A stretch of DNA of 64,000 nucleotides from positions 35,936,766 to 36,000,765 of the forward strand of contig CM076147.1 of NCBI GenBank assembly GCA_038025085.1, in the 5' to 3' direction. Shown piece by piece: positions 49,572-62,711 of this stretch. Under the pieces are notes generated by a model. The model was given only the letters and a program-made list of their open reading frames with translations, was not told where the DNA came from and made no database searches. The position numbers and the translations under genes were made by a program. Within the stretch, counting starts at the first letter, position 1. Each line of letters starts with the position of its first letter. Origin of the DNA: Tetragonia tetragonoides. Lineage: Eukaryota > Streptophyta > Magnoliopsida > Caryophyllales > Aizoaceae.

Positions 49572-50725
49572 ATTAAGTTTAGTTCAGTTCAGCGTCATTA
49601 AGTTTAGTTCAATTCAGTTAACTTAAGTTCAGTTACGTGAAATTCAGTTGAATCTAACGGAGCCTAAGATGGGTATCATTTCATTGTATATTTTGTGCTC
49701 TTTCTATTGGTATAAGAAGTTTGAATTTTTGAAGCGTGAAATAAAAGTTATAGGTACTGCTATAAATTCAATATTTTCTCTTATATGGTCAATTTCAGTG
49801 TGTCGCTAAATATTATGCAGTAACGTGCATGGAGTAGAGAAAAAGAAAGAAAAAAAAAAAACAGAAAGCAAGAACGTTAATTTTGTACCATGTCATAGAG
49901 TAGTAGAAATTCAATGTGATTTTTCCTCAAATTAAAAGCTCAATGTAATATTTGCTTCACATTGTCATGGAGGACTGGAGGTATTGATTTTAGATATTTT
50001 TTATTTTTTAAATTCTTTAATCTAAGAGATTTGTTTAGGTGGACGCGTTTAATGCTGTCAGACTAATATCTTCTTTATACAAAAAATAATAAAATGAAAA
50101 ACTCATTAGCATAAATAAACAGATTATTTTTTTTAAAAAAATGTGGCAAGTATAGGACTCATGATAGTTAATCACAAATGCAAATGGCCATCAAGTGATT
50201 TATCGAGGCTGCATATTCTATATCACTTGCTCAAGGAACTATAGAGCATATACCGTGTAATGCATGAACAGTAAGTGAGAGCACTATTAATTGTTAAGTT
50301 TTCCATTTAGTTGACACCAAAAGATCTCCATCTTTTTACCTCATAGCTCCAAAGAACTCGTTTAGGTGTACGCATTCTATGTTGTCAGGAAATGCCTCCA
50401 TATATTATGATTATGATTATGATTGATTGGCGCTCTATATGCTCTTGTAAAATGTCAATGCATAAGATATATAACAAAATGGGTATTGTTTTAAAGTGCG
50501 TTTCGCGATCTTTTCATTGGTGTAAGATATTTGAATTTTTGAAACATGAAACAAAAGTTACACCGTTCTTAATATTTCATTATCTTCAATGATTTACTGA
50601 CATAACTCTAATTTTCTCTCTTTCCTTAACTTTTATTTATGATTTATTATTATTAATTTTTTTTAAAAGATTTGCTTAAGTGGACACGTGCAATGCTGTC
50701 AGAAAATGCCTCTAATATATAGATT
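49080..50725 (-). mobile_element. Cluster of Helitron 5' ends in the same orientation
   Basis: On the minus strand the motif GAGGCATTTTCTGACAGCAT, then TG(A/C)ACGCGTCCACCTAAGCAAAT, recurs near 50720-50664, 50410-50360, 50085-50034 and, more diverged, 49325-49265. Each copy follows a TCTATATAT-like start. Spacing is about 300-750 bp. These look like nested or serially inserted members of one family, most lacking an obvious 3' end. Confidence 0.6.
49331..49665. mobile_element. MITE with CAGTT pentamer arms and (TTA)n core
   Basis: Tips GACTCTGTTTGATTCA and GAATCTAACGGAGCCT match the element at 35966-36254. Arms are runs of GTTCAGTTCAGTGCACTTCAG-type words. The centre is an uninterrupted (TTA)n of about 95 bp (49475-49570). 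Confidence 0.75.
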
Positions 50726-51046
50726 TTATGATTTATGATTATGATTTTTTTTAAAAACATCTTCATCTCTACAGTCCCATCGTGTATAAAAAAAATTTAC
50801 GCCAGTACTCCTACCCAAAAAAAAAAAAAAAAAATTAAAAAATAAAATCTCATCGTGTACAAGATTAACGCCAAAAGGGCAAAAACCCAAGTTAAAATCA
50901 CAGACACCCAAGCCTAAACGACACCGTTTACTTCCCCTCAATCATACTCATCCTTTTTCTCCCACCCTCATCTATCATCACCACCTCTTTTTCTCTCTCC
51001 TCTAATGTTCCACTCCCCACCACCACCTCCACCACCACCAGTGACA

Positions 51047-54000
51047 ATGGACCTGGACCCTATCCCAAACGGCGTGCCACCGCTGGAGACTCGCCGTCGA
51101 ACGCAGCCGTAACTCCCGCCGGAGCAACAATCGCCGGCGCCCAAAAACATCATTCGTCAAAGCTAGGGCATCATCACTTACCGGAATCTCTGAAACTTGA
51201 ACATCAGTTCCTTAGGGTTCCGTTTGAACACTATAAGAAAACGATCCGAACCGCTCATCGTTCCGTTGAGAAGGATTTAACTGCCGTGATCTCTGCCGTT
51301 GATTCTGATTTGTCTCGTCATGATGCTGTTACTCAGCCTTCTTCGCTTGTTTCTAGGTTACAAGGGCTCAAGAGAAAGGTAGTTGATGATTAATTTCCTT
51401 TTTGGATCGATTTTGTATCGTTATTCTTGTTGTTCTTGCTGTTTATTAGTTTGTCGATTGGGGGAATTGTTAGTTGATGAAGTATTAGTCGGTTAGTGAA
51501 TAGTGATTATTAGGTTGTGATCAAAGTAGGTATATATGTTTAAGAGGGTGAAAGAATTGAATGATTGAATATCACTAGAAGGTAAGACTTTGTTTTGGGG
51601 TAAAGTGGAGTAAATGTTGAACAAAATAGTGATATACTAGCACAGGATTCATGCAGTGTTCGGGTTTTTGCTTGGCGAATACTACGGGCCCTCAAGTTAA
51701 CGGCCAAGATGACCACCAGTGGCCCTAATGGATCATGGTAATATCACTCTGGCTAAGAGTGATAACCAGTACAAGATAGAATTAACACATATAGATTGAG
51801 TCCTTGAAAGATAATGTGGTTGTTGAAAGTAAACAGTTGGCATCATGGATTGTTTTCGGCTAATTTATCCCATTGTATTGCGATACTATAAGAAATGAGG
51901 GCCGAGGCAATACTAGCAGAATGGTATCTCTGGTTTCCTTAGCAGTTGAATGAACTTGTAGCTAATAGTTATAGGTAGTGGTATTCCTCTTAAAAATAAC
52001 TTTTTAAGATTTCCTTTCGTGGTTGATAAAATGGAGCCTAGAAGAGTAGAAGACAGGTGTGTTGTGTTGTAGTGCACACTATCATACTTCACGAGGTTAT
52101 GAATATTCTTTGAATTGGGATGGTTTCTTTTGCTTAGGCTTGATTTGGAACTCAGTACTTGCCCGTAACCGAGCCTGGTTTAATTGTGCTGTTTGATGTA
52201 TTCTATTACCGATATTTTTCCTGGTATGTCAGGGCCTCAGGGGTTATATTTTCTCCATTGAGGGGATTGCCATCTAGGTACGACGTATCTTTGTTCTTCT
52301 AATGCTCTTTGCAGTAGAAGATGGGGCTACTTTTAGAGTGTATGTGATAGTAGGATTTGTTCATAGTTGCTTAGTAGGTGTATTGAATCGAAGCGTAATC
52401 GTAATTCAATGCACCGCTTTGTTCCATAAGCTTAGTCTATGTTGCTGATAATCTGTCCAACCAAATGACTCTTTCAACTGATTTTGAAGTGGACAGGCTT
52501 AATACAAGTCCAAATTAGTCTGACAAGCTGCCTCAGCCTATTGCATTTTGTACAATGCAGCCATAGCTAACACCTCTTTTTGGGCTGTTCCTTCTCTTAG
52601 TGTGTTGGAATTATTTTTTGCAGGCTTATTCTAGTTATGACCCTATAAAATATTATTCTTGCAGCCTTTCTACTAGCTGACTAGATAGGGTTAAGGCTAC
52701 ATACATTTGGACCTCCCTCCTTGGCGGGATTCTTACTGGATTGTTGTCGTTGTTGTAGAGGCATTTCTGTTAAGAGGTCACTGATTTTCGAAGATGTAAT
52801 GAGCCATGTGATATTCAGGAGGTGTGTTTTCTTGTGTTTTCAGAGGTGGGTTGTAAAACAAATCTTGTACTAGGATTTGGAGGTCGCCAAGATTTTTCTA
52901 GCTTCTTTAGGGTATAAGTTCACAGATTTTGAGCAGCCCTGAGGCAGTCCAATGTGATTAGAGAGATTTATTCTAGTGACTTGATTCTGTTTCTATGATA
53001 ACGTATTTTCTGCGTGTATGTAGAAGTACAACAGCGCTTCCTCTTTTTATCATTCTTACCCTTTTTTTCGTGTTAGTGGGTGGGGGGGGGGGGTTGCATT
53101 TAGATTATATGTATTGAGCACTTGTGATGAATATCATCTCATTAGTCTCTTTAGGTTGCTTATGAGTTATGAACATGTTAGAGAGAGTTCTAGAAGTTGA
53201 TTGTATGATGTCGTATCTTTTTTTATGGTTTCCATAAGTTGATGGAAGACGAGAGTTCACAATAATTTGATAGCTCTAAAAGAGCTCATGAGCAAAGATT
53301 TCTCTGATTTAGATGAATATCTATGTATAACTTTAATGTTTCGCAAACCCAACTGATGATAATTTATGTTATGCCTAGCTAGAGGAGGGAAGTCGAACTG
53401 AAAACTTGCAAGCACAACGGTGTCGAGCTCGATTAGATCATTTAGAATCTGCAGATGCAAACAATTTATCAGAATGGAGTAATACGCGCTTGAAGCGGAT
53501 TCTTGTGGACTATATGCTTCGTATGTCATATTATGAGAGCGCAGTAAAATTGGCTGAAACGAGCAATATACAGGTATTTTTCCTTTTCCTGATTGATCAC
53601 TTGATCTTCATTTTTCAATTTTTTGAATTCTTTATTGCTATCAATTCTTATGTGAAGTGATCTTTGTGCTGTTCTGTGTTTGATGGAGATTTTCACTTCA
53701 TTTTTTTTGGGTTAGGAGTAAGGACAGCCTTACTAAATAATGGGAATCCAGTAAAGTCAAAGACATTCAAGTTCAAGTTGACACCCAGTTCAGGTTTGAG
53801 ACTGAGTGACTGACAAGCGCAAGAATGCCAAACCAATTTAGGGCCAGTAGAGGTTTTCTTGACCGTTAACTTCAGGGCCCGTGGAACTAGTCTGGCAAGG
53901 TTCGGACACCCATGTTATAGAAAAAAGTAAAAGACAAGAAAAGAATGGCAGTTCTTAGGTGTATCTGGCTTGAGAGCAATGCGCAGGTTTTCTCAGAAGT

Positions 54001-57000
54001 CAGGGTCCTTGTCGTTCGAGTTGCTGTAGGAACTTTTAATAGTTATTCAGTCGCTTAGGTCAAAAGGAACTGGGCTAACCTGTAAATAGCTTGCTTTTGA
54101 GGACATCTTTTCCTCTATTGCTGTATTCTTCGCTTTTATCATTATATACTTTTCTTGTCTTAAAATAAAATTCTCCAATCTTTTGCATTGGCTATGGTAT
54201 TGATGCCTTTTCATATAATTGTTGGAATGTTACTCCTCTTACTTGCAGGGTGGTAAGATTCTTGTATCCATCCTCTTTCTTTTTTGTTTTTTGATTTGAT
54301 TTGAGAAGCCTAGTGACTTTTTTTTTTGTAGTGTCTAATTTGGTTTTTCAATTTTTCTTGTGACTTTACAAGCGTCTTTATATTTAACAATAGGTTGCTG
54401 TATATATTACTTGTTGCATAAATAGTACTCCCTCTGTCCAAAATTTGAAGCCTTTGTAGCATAAATTAAAAGTACAAGCTTTGGACTTGTGAACAGACCA
54501 GAAAATATTTAATGAAAATCCCAAGTCACAAGTCCCTAATAAGAGTCACGAGAGTCACGAGACCCTATCTGAAAATCCCATTTAATGAAAATCCCAAGTC
54601 ATGAGACCCTATCTGAAGTCCTCCCAGAGTTCATATCTGAAGGAAAAATTAGGGACGAGAGTCACGAGACCCCGAGACAGTATATTGATGTCCCCTTATT
54701 TATTAAGTACTATTAAGGGCAGGAGTGATCGAGTATTTGGTTAGAATTTTTTTGCTCACTGAATAGCTATCTGAGTTGAATATGGCTGTTGGAAAAGTAC
54801 CCTTTGATAGGGACTGTCAAGAATTTTATATTATCTGGACTTCAGTAGATCAATTTATCCTTCGCAGTTTTGGCTAGGTCTTGTGATTTCACTCTTCATC
54901 CTCTTCATCTCTATGCTTTAAACTTCCTGAATCTTGTTGTTTTATTTGATTCATACACCTGTGGTTTATTGCTGGTGCAATTTGGTTGCAACTTCTGACG
55001 ATCTTGGTTGTTCTTTGTAATCTATTTCACATATAGGATCTTGTTGATATCGATGTAATTCATGAAGCTAGAAGGGTGATTGAAGCTCTTCAAAATAAGG
55101 AGGTAGCTCCCGCATTAGCCTGGTGTGCTGATAACAAATCCAGGCTGAAGAAGTCAAAGGTATATGCTATTGAAGTTTGATGTTAAGATGGCAAAATGTT
55201 GTTCACTAAAAAAAAAAAGAAAAAAAAAAAGAGTGCAAGATGTTGTAATAAGTGTGTTTTTTGAAGTAGTTTTCTTATACAGATTCATCGCCATTTTTAG
55301 TTTCTTTACTGTGATTAAGATAAAAATAAATAAAAATAAAACCCCCCTCTATTCAAGCATGGTTCGCACAAGGATAAATCTGAATTAGTAAAGCCAATAA
55401 AATAACTACACTATAACAGTATTTCTATGTCTTTTATGTATAACAATACTATAAGTGTAAAATATTTTTAAGCTGATACTGGAAAACGTGGAGGAATAAA
55501 GTTAGACAAAAGAGGTGAGGACTGATGAATTGTAAACTGAAAACTGCAATTAGTTAATTGATATTAGTTTTATCTACTCTCCATGTGTACAAACTTATAG
55601 AAGTCTACCATGGAAATGATCTAGTTAGTTGGTACCTTGTTTAGGATGATACAGTTTGTCAATTTTGCGAGTTAGACTTTCCTAGCTGATGTGTTTTAGT
55701 TAATAAAAAAAGTTTGTTTTGAAGCATAGATTAACAAAATTAATAAAAAATGATCACTGATATTTATGTACTTCTAATGCTAAAATCAAGGAACCTGGGG
55801 CTGTCTCATTGTCCTGAACGTGACTTGTCTTATGATTTTGGAATGACCTATTTATTTCTGAAGTAGCTAGACTGAAAGCATGAAGTAGGTTTAGCTTGCT
55901 GATGCTTTAGCCCGTTTATCGAGGTTTGTATTGTTGGAGCACTTTTAAGTACCCATTTCCCTTGCAGGCATGGATGGGGGGTGCGAGTGGGGGTTTCACT
56001 GTTACAGAAGTTAGTAGGGGAGAACTGGACCGAGGTTGGAGGTTCCCAGCTAGCACTCTAGATAAACACTACTATTGAAATAAAATGTCATTGTCTAGTG
56101 TCAATTGTCAATTACTGGTGATCACTTCTACATGAAAGTTCAGTGTGGTTGTGCACTAGTACCATTTGCACCATGTCAAAAACTTAGAATACATCAAGTT
56201 GATGTGTTAAGTCATGATTTGCAGTCACTAAAGCTTGTCACAATTGTGAAAGTTTGTTAACTACTCCCTCCGTTTCTGAAAAATGTTAACATTTACTTTT
56301 GCACGGTCTCCAATGCACTACTTTGACCTTAAATATTTGTGTTTATATGAATATATAAACTATAAAAAATATATTTTCCGAAAGTACTAATTAAAACGAA
56401 TCCAAAGATAGTATTTTTACATTGTAAATCCGTATATTTTTTCCGAAATCAATGGTCAAAGTTTGTAAAGTTTGACCTTCAAAAAGTAAATGTTAACATT
56501 TTTCAGAAACGGAGGGAGTAATTGTTAGTGAGCCTTTAAGGTTCTTCCTAATATAATGGATAGTTTAGTGTTCAAATTGTCAGTTGTAGCAGAACTATTT
56601 GGCTTTCTGATAAATTTTTGATTCTGTTGGAATAACAAACAAATATTTTGAATGATTGAGGCTCTGGTAGTTTATGTCACATTCATAGTGTTAGGATATT
56701 GCAATATATGTGTTTTATGATGATGAAGTATTCTCAATGAAGTTGATCAGCTGTCAGGACATGTTCCACTTCTTTATTTAGTGACTTGCAGTATTCACCA
56801 CTTTAGTATATCTATACTAATACCTAATGGTTTTTTTTATTTATTATGACAGAGCAAACTTGAATTTCAGCTAAGACTCCAAGAGTTCATAGAATTGGTT
56901 AGAGGTGATAAGAATATGCGTGCAATTCAATACGCTCGAAAGTATCTCGCACCATGGGGAGCCACTCATATGAAAGAGTTGCAAAGAGTGATTGCGACCC

Positions 57001-60000
57001 TTGCTTTTAAGAGCAGCACTGAATGTGCTACCTACAAGGTCTGTTTCTTTGTAAGCCTTTTTTATGATCGCTTGTGTCCTTTTTCTTTTTCTTGTTTACA
57101 ACTGTTCTTCTTTTTCCTCCTTCTTTTGATGAAATCGTGCTGGAGGCTCAAGGTGGCATCTAAAAACAAATCATAATCAAAGATAAATAAAAAAAATGCC
57201 GTGTGTATGAAAGTGCAACTTAAACTTTGAGCCTGCTTAGTGAATCAATAGATGAGTTAGATAGGTTAGCTATGCAAGAGAAGATGAATGAGCGAATGCC
57301 TATCTCCAATAACTGGTCCCTGCAACAAGACATCAAAATCCGAGCCTCATCTCGTTATGTAAATGCAATCCATGTAGGGAAGCACTAATTAACTTTGACC
57401 ACTGCATTAGCTAAGAAAGACACAAACTTAGAACTGTAAGGGTGTGTTCACTTGCAGAAACAAGGGTGTTTTAAATAAAATGTTTACGAAGAAAATAGTC
57501 TTTTCTGTAAAATGTGTTAAAATGGTTAATTTTTCTATTTTTCAGGACGGAAAAATGGAATCCGTGTTTTCCAACTTATAAGAGATAACTGGGAAATAGC
57601 CTTTTGGTTGTTTCGTTGTTTCCTTTGTATTTGGCTCCATGTTTACTACCAATTCTCCCAATGAAAGCTCAGAGTTCTCTAACATACATTTATTGATGCC
57701 CTTTCAGTATAAAATTAATTTATTTCACAGTTAGACACTCTCTCTCCTCAAGAGAGCAGTTTCTTCGTTCAAGCTTCTCTCTTCTCCCTCTTCTATGCTT
57801 GGATCTCAAGGTTCAGGTTTCACTCTAATACCTCTGCTATGCTTCAATCTTCTTTGTTCTCCCGGTTTCCTCTTCTCTCTTCTTGCTCTCTATTTTTCAC
57901 TGAATGTCTCTTACTATCCCCCTCTGTCTATCTCATTTTATTTTTTTTCAACCTCTATCGCTCTGGTCAGTATGAGTTAATTCAGGTTCAGAATTATAGA
58001 AGCACTTCACAATCAAATCCACAGTTTGCAGCAACCAATTGGACATCAATTACACTTCTTCACGATTTAGGCTGTGTGGAAAGGAACCTGAATTTGTGAA
58101 AATTTAAATCGAATTTGAAGAAATTGGGTCGCTTTGTAATGGTATTTTCTTTGATTGGACGTGGATGGCATTTTGTGGAGGATCTGGATGATTGAGGTGC
58201 ATATGGGATTTTTTTTGGAGTTTCCTTCTCCGTTTTGATACTAGAAAAATGATCCTAATTGTAAAGCAAAAATAATTGGCAGGAAGAGTATAGTATTGGA
58301 GATTGGTTTTAATCGAGCATGTTTCCACTTCTCTAAAAATGGAGAAATGTGAAGTTTCAAACATATTTTCTAAATTTTCTGTTCTGTGGAGATGACACTT
58401 ATGGAGAATATTAGAAAATCGGAGGTGGAAAATTAGAAAACATTTTCTGTTCCTAAACATGCCCTAAATCATTTGAAAACTGCTTCTCAATTTCCTCGCG
58501 AACTTCTTATTTATTTATTCTTTTTGCTTCTGGGGGTGTTTGGGGGGGGGGGGAGAAGAAGGGGTAACGAAATTTACTTTTACGAGCAAAAAAGAAAATT
58601 TTTACTTGTGCTGTTGGGCATGTTCTCTTCATATGAGTTGTTGTTTTGTGCTGTACACTGTTCGATTTTTGCTGAAAGTTGTTGATTTGTGCATTACTCC
58701 AAGTCGCTTATTGTTGAGTTCTGATGAAATGAACAAAAATCAATATATACCATACGAGGAGAACACACCCTTGAGCAGCGGTTGCATGCCTCTTTTATTT
58801 TTTAACCTATTACGTTGTTTGCCCTAGTGATGGTCTTTTTATTTCATTCCTATTCCGATGAAAGTTTCTCACCACCATCCTTTTAAGCAGATAGTGAACA
58901 GTGCTCATAATACTTTTGTCATAAAAATTGGCTTCAGCATGATTGTACATCTCTCGCTATTTCTTGATGTTGTAAAAATAGATAGTCGAAGGAAATGGCT
59001 TGGAAATCTTATGTTCAAAAGGACGGATTAATTGTCTCCCACTCCATATGGTACTTACTTTCAATGTTACATGAATGTTCACATGTACATTTCTCAATCC
59101 TATGAAGTTTGGCTATAACTTCTCTTTATTTCCTATGGGTGTCTTCAGCAACATGGGAATGCAATCTTAAGGTCATTTTGGAACTTGGGATCTTTCTTTT
59201 TTTTTTTTTCTCCTTCTATAATTGGATGTCTTGTTGCTTAATGATAAAATATTTTTCCAAAGCTAATATAGTCAAATAATATAATCTTTCCTTCTGAAGT
59301 TTATAGCCTTATTACAGGGAAGCATTGACTATTGTCCTTTTGAGAATATAACATTATTGCTTTTGCCATATTTCATCTTGAATTTTGTATCCTTAGTATG
59401 GTTCTGGCCAGATCCATTATGTGCATCGATCTAATCACTTTACATTCCCCTCTTCTTCCTCTATGCAGGTTCTTTTTGAATCCAAGCAGTGGGATTTCCT
59501 GGTGGACCAATTCAAGCAGGAATTTTATAGGTTGTATGGCATGACCCTAGAACCTTTGCTAAATATCTATCTGCAAGCTGGCTTATCTGCTTTGAAGACT
59601 CCGTATCCTTTTTGTCCTTTATAGTTTCTATTTTTATCTATGTGTTTGTCTGCACTTGTCTTAACCTCTAGCTTTCAATATGTTGCTTGTTGAATATTCT
59701 TATGTTGGAGTGGGAATCAACATATGCTGAATGTTATTACTGGTATTCGCTTTTATTGGATGCCTAGTTTGCGTGTTGAGGGGAATAATATATCCTTTTT
59801 TCAAAACGGTTCTGATAAAAGAAGAGTACCCGCTAGATTATCGAGAAATAGCATGGCCCTTAATTGATTGCGCCATTCTTTTTTGGTGAAGAGTTCTTTC
59901 TACAAATGATAAGTTTCAAATTGCAACAGTAGAGTGCATTATTCGAGTGCGGGAATGATTTTTACACAACTTGAGAAGACGAGCATTTCTCTAGGTCTCC

Positions 60001-61102
60001 TATGTAGGTTATCTGCTGGAGGTTTGACATATTTTGAATACAGAGTTGCTTGTTGGTCCATGTGGTGATCACCAAAATCAAAACCTACTTGGTAAAGACA
60101 GCTTCAAATTTTTGCCAATCCCCAAACTTCTACTCAGATGCAGCTGCTGCCTCGAGTTCTCTTCTTTCAAAACACCCACCCTGTCGCTGATTACCATATT
60201 TCATCCTTCTCAACCCAGATTCACTGTGCATCTGATTAATGTGGAGAAGTATGTAGTGTGGGTAGGCAATGGGGAATCGCCAGTTGGCCGCCAATAGTAG
60301 TCTTGTAGGTCTAAGCATGAAGGCTGAGAGAGCTAAAAACTGTATTACCCCGCTTCTGGTGCTGTAGTGGTTGTCTTACATTGTGAAGATGTAGTGACGC
60401 AGTGGTTAGCCTTGATTTCCGCCAGATATTCCCTGCTTTGGGCAATCATATTTTCTGTTTATCGAATGTTATATAGAAGTAACAATTTGTTCAAGTCTTG
60501 GCTACTTTCGCATATCACATTGCTGCATCGGGTCAGCTTTTTGGCACTCTGCTTTATAGCATGGTTTCAGTTAAAGCACGCAAATGACTAGTGTACACTC
60601 CCTTTTTATTAAAAGGCAATTGTCTGTCAATTTCATTTTCCGCAATTGCTTGCTTTGCTGACTGTGCATTCTTATATTCCATTGAGCTCTGCTTTGTGTG
60701 CCTTGACCTCATATAGTTTCTGCTATGAAGATGACTGTCCAAAAGATGACCCATTGTCTCAGGAAAGCTTCCGTAAACTAGCTGCACCTCTACCATTCTC
60801 GAAGCAGCATCTTTCAAAGATTGTTTGCCACATAACGAAAGAATTGATGGATACAGAGAATCCGCCAATGGTCCTACCGAATGGCTATGTCTACAGCAGC
60901 AAGGTTTGCTTGGTCTTCTAATTGGAATGTTTGTGAGTTTTGACAATTTAGCTGCTTGTTTTTTTTTTTGTTAATTATGTTTTCCCGTGTGCTGTGGCAG
61001 GCCCTTGAGGAAATGGCCCGTAGAAACAATGGCAAGATTACTTGTCCAAGGACAGGTTTGGTCTGCAACTATGCTGATCTCGCCAAGGCATATATTTCAT
61101 AA
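51047..61102 (+). CDS. MAEA: MAEA/FYV10 (GID9)-like subunit of the GID/CTLH E3 ubiquitin ligase
   Basis: Seven exons: 51047-51378, 53379-53573, 55037-55159, 56853-57038, 59469-59602, 60717-60903 and 61001-61102. From SLKLEHQFLRVPFEHYKKTI in exon 1 to the end, the frame is continuous through all GT-AG junctions. Domains in order: N-terminal coiled region; LisH (RILVDYMLRMSYYESAVKLA); CTLH (EARRVIEALQNKEVAPALAW...LQEFIELVRG); CRA (YARKYLAPWGATHMKELQRV...GLSALKTPF); and a C-terminal degenerate RING/U-box-like segment (KITCPRTGLVCNYADLAKAY). In yeast and animals MAEA/Gid9 pairs with RMND5/Gid2 as the catalytic module. Oddity: the likely start MDLDPIPNGVPP (51047) is one base out of frame with downstream NAAVTPAG...SLKLEHQ and hits a stop at 51110-51112. 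No in-frame ATG exists in exon 1. This could be a sequence error, an indel mutation, or unrecognised initiation. Confidence 0.9.
56264..56518. mobile_element. Stowaway-type MITE, 255 bp
   Basis: Ends CTCCCTCCGTTTC and GAAACGGAGGGAG, flanked by TA on both sides (56262-56263, 56519-56520). The inner TIRs continue (AAAATGTTAACATTTACTTT and its complement). Classic Tc1/mariner-derived plant MITE in intron 3 of the MAEA gene. Confidence 0.92.
57438..58772. mobile_element. Possible TIR element, 1.3 kb
   Basis: AAGGGTGTGTTC (57438) and GAACACACCCTT (58772) form a perfect 12-bp inverted pair in intron 4 of the MAEA gene. No target duplication was found. The interior has no conserved protein, only a CT-rich stretch and a G homopolymer near 58543. 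Boundaries are provisional. Confidence 0.4.
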
Positions 61103-62711
61103 AATTATACCGAGAAAAGCAATGTAAAAAGATAACCCTTGTACACTAGTCTCTGGAAGCAGCTGAAACTTTCCTTGCTACAAGCCACAGGAGTAGCTGC
61201 TACCCACATGTACATAGAAAAAGAACAATTCGAACAGTCAGTTCTTTAATTTTACCGCTGTCTTTAATTTTCAAATTGCAATTATAGGGTTGTTTTCATA
61301 GCAACAGATTGGTGTTATGATGTGTGTGTGCTCAGGCAGCCCGTGGATAGCTGGTAGATGCAACATAAAATTTAAGGTCCACACCAATTCTGGTTGTGAA
61401 TGTTTCTTCCAGGGCAGCTGTCATGTGTTCAACAAGGAACCATCAGGCTTTCTGTGCGCCATGGACAAAACATGGATGCACAAAACAAGGAACCATCAGG
61501 CTTTCTATGCGCCATCCATGAACAAACCCCTTCGCCATGTTGACATTGCATTCTGGACTGCATTGCATTCTGGACTGAAAAGAACAGGGAGAAAGACGAG
61601 AAACTAGGGTAATATTACCTATTTCCGAGTGGAGTTCGTCACTCTGAGTCTGACTAGAGTGAGTGAATAGTCTTACTTTCTAAATGGTGCTCCCCATTTG
61701 CAGAACTCAACTTCACTTGGTGCATGTTAGAGATAGCAGCCTAGCAGAGTAGGTGTCACTTGCAGCTTGACCTGGGCAAATGAAATTCGGCCTAATGGAT
61801 GGTCGGCCCAGCTTATACTGGGTCATGACTCGTTCTGATAGTTAGGCCTTCTCTCTGCGCCTACAAATCCATATTCACACAATTTGCTTCAATCAAAAAT
61901 CAATTTCACACGTAATAAAAAAAATAAAAAAATAAAAATATAAATCTCAATCCTACTAAGGTTCCATTCTTGTTACCTGAAAAAAATTGAACTGAATTAA
62001 AATAAAGCTGAAAATTAATGCGACAATATTCGACATGCACCATACTGTCTTCAGTCTTCACTACGAGTAAACGAATCAAGTTAATTCCGAAAAAAAAAAA
62101 TAAAATCGCGAATCCTTTTTAATCAGGGTGGAAAGGAGAGGGGTAGAAATGGACTAACAGGTTATACGAGCCATAGCAGGGCCGTCCTCAACTCCTCACA
62201 CCATTCAGTAACTGACATCCGTCGGACCAGCAAACGGGGAGGGGAATACCGGGTACATGGACTGGAGGCAACGTGGAATTTCATGAGATTTCCCTTCACA
62301 AGTTTGAAGGTCTTTTGAGTTAATTTGATTTGGACTCTCGATAGTATCTACACAACCCTTAAAATTAGCTTGTCCGTACAGACGATCATTTTGCTCTCGG
62401 CTATAGATATCACGCAACCAAATTCATTTGACATCTAAAGAGATCAACTCAAATATATGCAAAATGGCGTTTCAACATGTGTAAAATCTATATCCAAAAC
62501 ATGGTGTTTCAACAATGCCTCTACAGCTCAAGATGAGATGACAACTGAACAAAAGAGCACCAGATAGCTAACTGAGAACAGGCTAGTACGAGCAGTTGTA
62601 TAAACCACTAAATTGAGAACTTCTCCGATACACTGAGAGTAACGCCAAATGAAATAAAAGATAAATGTAACATTTTCTTGTCTAAGTTGGCGAGCTTAAA
62701 CATCTCAAAGA
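61103..62711. other. Convergent intergenic region between MAEA and the RS-rich splicing factor
   Basis: Both genes end here, so it holds two 3' UTRs and terminators. A short direct repeat (AACAAGGAACCATCAGGCTTTC at about 61432 and 61489) is present. No further gene or RNA is recognised. Confidence 0.5.

Noticed and set aside
54428..54725. Second Stowaway-like MITE starting TACTCCCTCTGTCC
   Set aside because: Only one terminus is visible; no matching GGACAGAGGGAGTA end was found, and the rest is short AGTCACGAGACCC-type repeats.
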